Source of the DNA: JACVRW01 sp963808775
Lineage (GTDB): Bacteria; Actinomycetota; Thermoleophilia; Solirubrobacterales; Thermoleophilaceae
Reading direction: 5' to 3'
Assembly: GCA_963808775.1 (NCBI GenBank)
Contig: CAWEGR010000004.1
Span: 186,001 to 250,000, forward strand
Length of the DNA stretch: 64,000 nt
The notes under the pieces were generated by a model. The model did no database searches. It was given only the letters and a program-made list of their open reading frames with translations, and had not been told where the DNA came from. Shown piece by piece: positions 63,437 to 64,000 of the stretch. How positions within the stretch are numbered: the stretch's first letter is position 1; every line of letters starts with the position of its first letter. A program made the translations under genes and the position numbers.

Positions 63437-64000
63437 TCAGGGCAGGACGCCGTTCAGGGTCTCACCGACGCCGTCGAGGACCTCTCCGGTCCCCTGGCCG
63501 ACGCCGTCGAGCGTCTCACCGGCGCCCGAGCCGATGTCGCTCACCGGGTCACCCGCGCCCGGGGCGACCCCGTTGACGGTCTCGCCGAGTCCGCCCGTCA
63601 CGCCCTCGGCCGTGTCGCCGAGCCCGCCCGTCGTGTTCTCGACGGTGTTCCCAAGGTCGTTCGTGGTGTTCTCGACCGCGTCGCCGAGGCCGCCGCCCGA
63701 GACCGCCGGGCCGGAGCCGGAGCCCCCGCCCGCCTCGGATCCGCTCGAGCCCGACCCGCTGCCTGAGCCCGAGCCGCCTCCGGGTGTATCGGACCCGTCG
63801 CTGCCGCCACCGCCGCCGGGGCCCTCGACGCCGTCTGCACCGCCGGTCCCGCCGTCGCCGCCCATCCGCGCGCCGTCGCGGCCGCCGCGGTCCGCGCCCG
63901 CGTCCCCGCGCACGCCCTCGGAGCGCCGGTCGCGCGCCGCTTCGGTGCGCTCCGCGTCGTCCGAGGCGGCCCGGGCGGAGCTCGCCTGCTCCGCCTCGAG
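63437..64000 (-). CDS. Gly-rich, short-repeat extracytoplasmic-type protein (partial, N-terminus missing)
   Basis: The frame runs open from 63437 to the window edge, so the N-terminus is outside. Visible residues: a charged Ala/Glu/Arg region (EAEQASSARAASDDAERTEA), a Gly/Ser linker (GGGSGSGSGSGSSGSE), then about seven imperfect repeats of roughly 11 residues such as GGLGDTAEGVT, GGLGETVNGVA and GQGTGEVLDGV. Such regular Gly-Leu-Gly-(Asp/Glu) spacing suggests a surface or matrix protein. It converges with the hydrolase gene, 1 nt apart. Confidence 0.65.
   Translation of the reverse strand, partial: LEAEQASSARAASDDAERTEAARDRRSEGVRGDAGADRGGRDGARMGGDGGTGGADGVEGPGGGGGSDGSDTPGGGSGSGSGSGSSGSEAGGGSGSGPAVSGGGLGDAVENTTNDLGNTVENTTGGLGDTAEGVTGGLGETVNGVAPGAGDPVSDIGSGAGETLDGVGQGTGEVLDGVGETLNGVLP

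Noticed and set aside
1..64000. tRNA, rRNA, CRISPR array, insertion sequence or prophage
   Set aside because: No tRNA T-loop/cloverleaf, regularly spaced repeat array, transposase or phage structural gene was recognised on reading both strands; absence by eye is not proof.

Overview
The window is a contiguous stretch of a very GC-rich, gene-dense bacterial chromosome with short intergenic gaps and many start/stop overlaps (ATGA, GTGA, CTGA). The gene set (MarP-like CvpA/serine protease, penicillin-binding protein with a MecA-type N-domain, ECF sigma/RskA pair, many TetR/MarR/SRPBCC proteins, AddAB-type nuclease) fits an actinobacterium. My best guess is class Thermoleophilia (Solirubrobacterales-like). 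That is inference from content and style, not a search. No phage, insertion sequence, CRISPR array, rRNA or tRNA was recognised.

Layout. 1-3 kb: end of a lipoate-ligase-like gene, a MIP18/DUF59 protein, FxsA, a hypothetical, a HAD hydrolase and a TetR gene divergent from a two-copper-domain secreted protein (3.1-4.6 kb). 4.6-5.0 kb: a gene-free stretch holding two near-identical direct repeats, each with promoter, structured RNA and U-tract. 5-10 kb: flavin oxidase-like protein, alpha/beta hydrolase, lipoprotein nuclease and a STAND-type ATPase. 10-16.4 kb: AddA/AddB-like helicase-nuclease pair. 16.4-24.6 kb: zinc-motif protein, phosphoesterase, secreted protein, TetR/flavin monooxygenase operon, type IA topoisomerase, FAD oxidoreductase. 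24.7-31 kb: membrane-anchored ECF sigma fused to a zinc-finger anti-sigma-like domain, Rieske oxidoreductase, MarR with a clear operator, repeat-containing secreted protein.

31.2-41.6 kb looks like a light/UV-stress island: ECF sigma/anti-sigma, UV-damage endonuclease, SRPBCC protein, short-chain dehydrogenase, DNA photolyase, DUF523-DUF1722 protein, second SRPBCC protein, second ECF sigma and a divergent MerR-DICT regulator, then glyoxalase, NAD-binding and DUF1990 genes. 41.6-51 kb: envelope functions (BrkB-like, GGDEF-EAL, lysyl oxidase-like, MarP-like protease, penicillin-binding protein, lipoprotein) and an FHA protein. 51-57.2 kb: gltD and gltB (glutamate synthase). 57.2-64 kb: ParA-like ATPase and the lysA-hom-thrC-thrB-nudix amino-acid operon, an alpha/beta hydrolase and the end of a Gly-rich repeat protein.

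Caution: at least twenty conserved genes or gene segments are split by single-base frame changes. Nearly all behave like one extra base, often in a short G or C run, including in genes that should be essential or highly conserved (gltB, addA, photolyase). I read these as sequence errors, not pseudogenes, and give the corrected gene spans.
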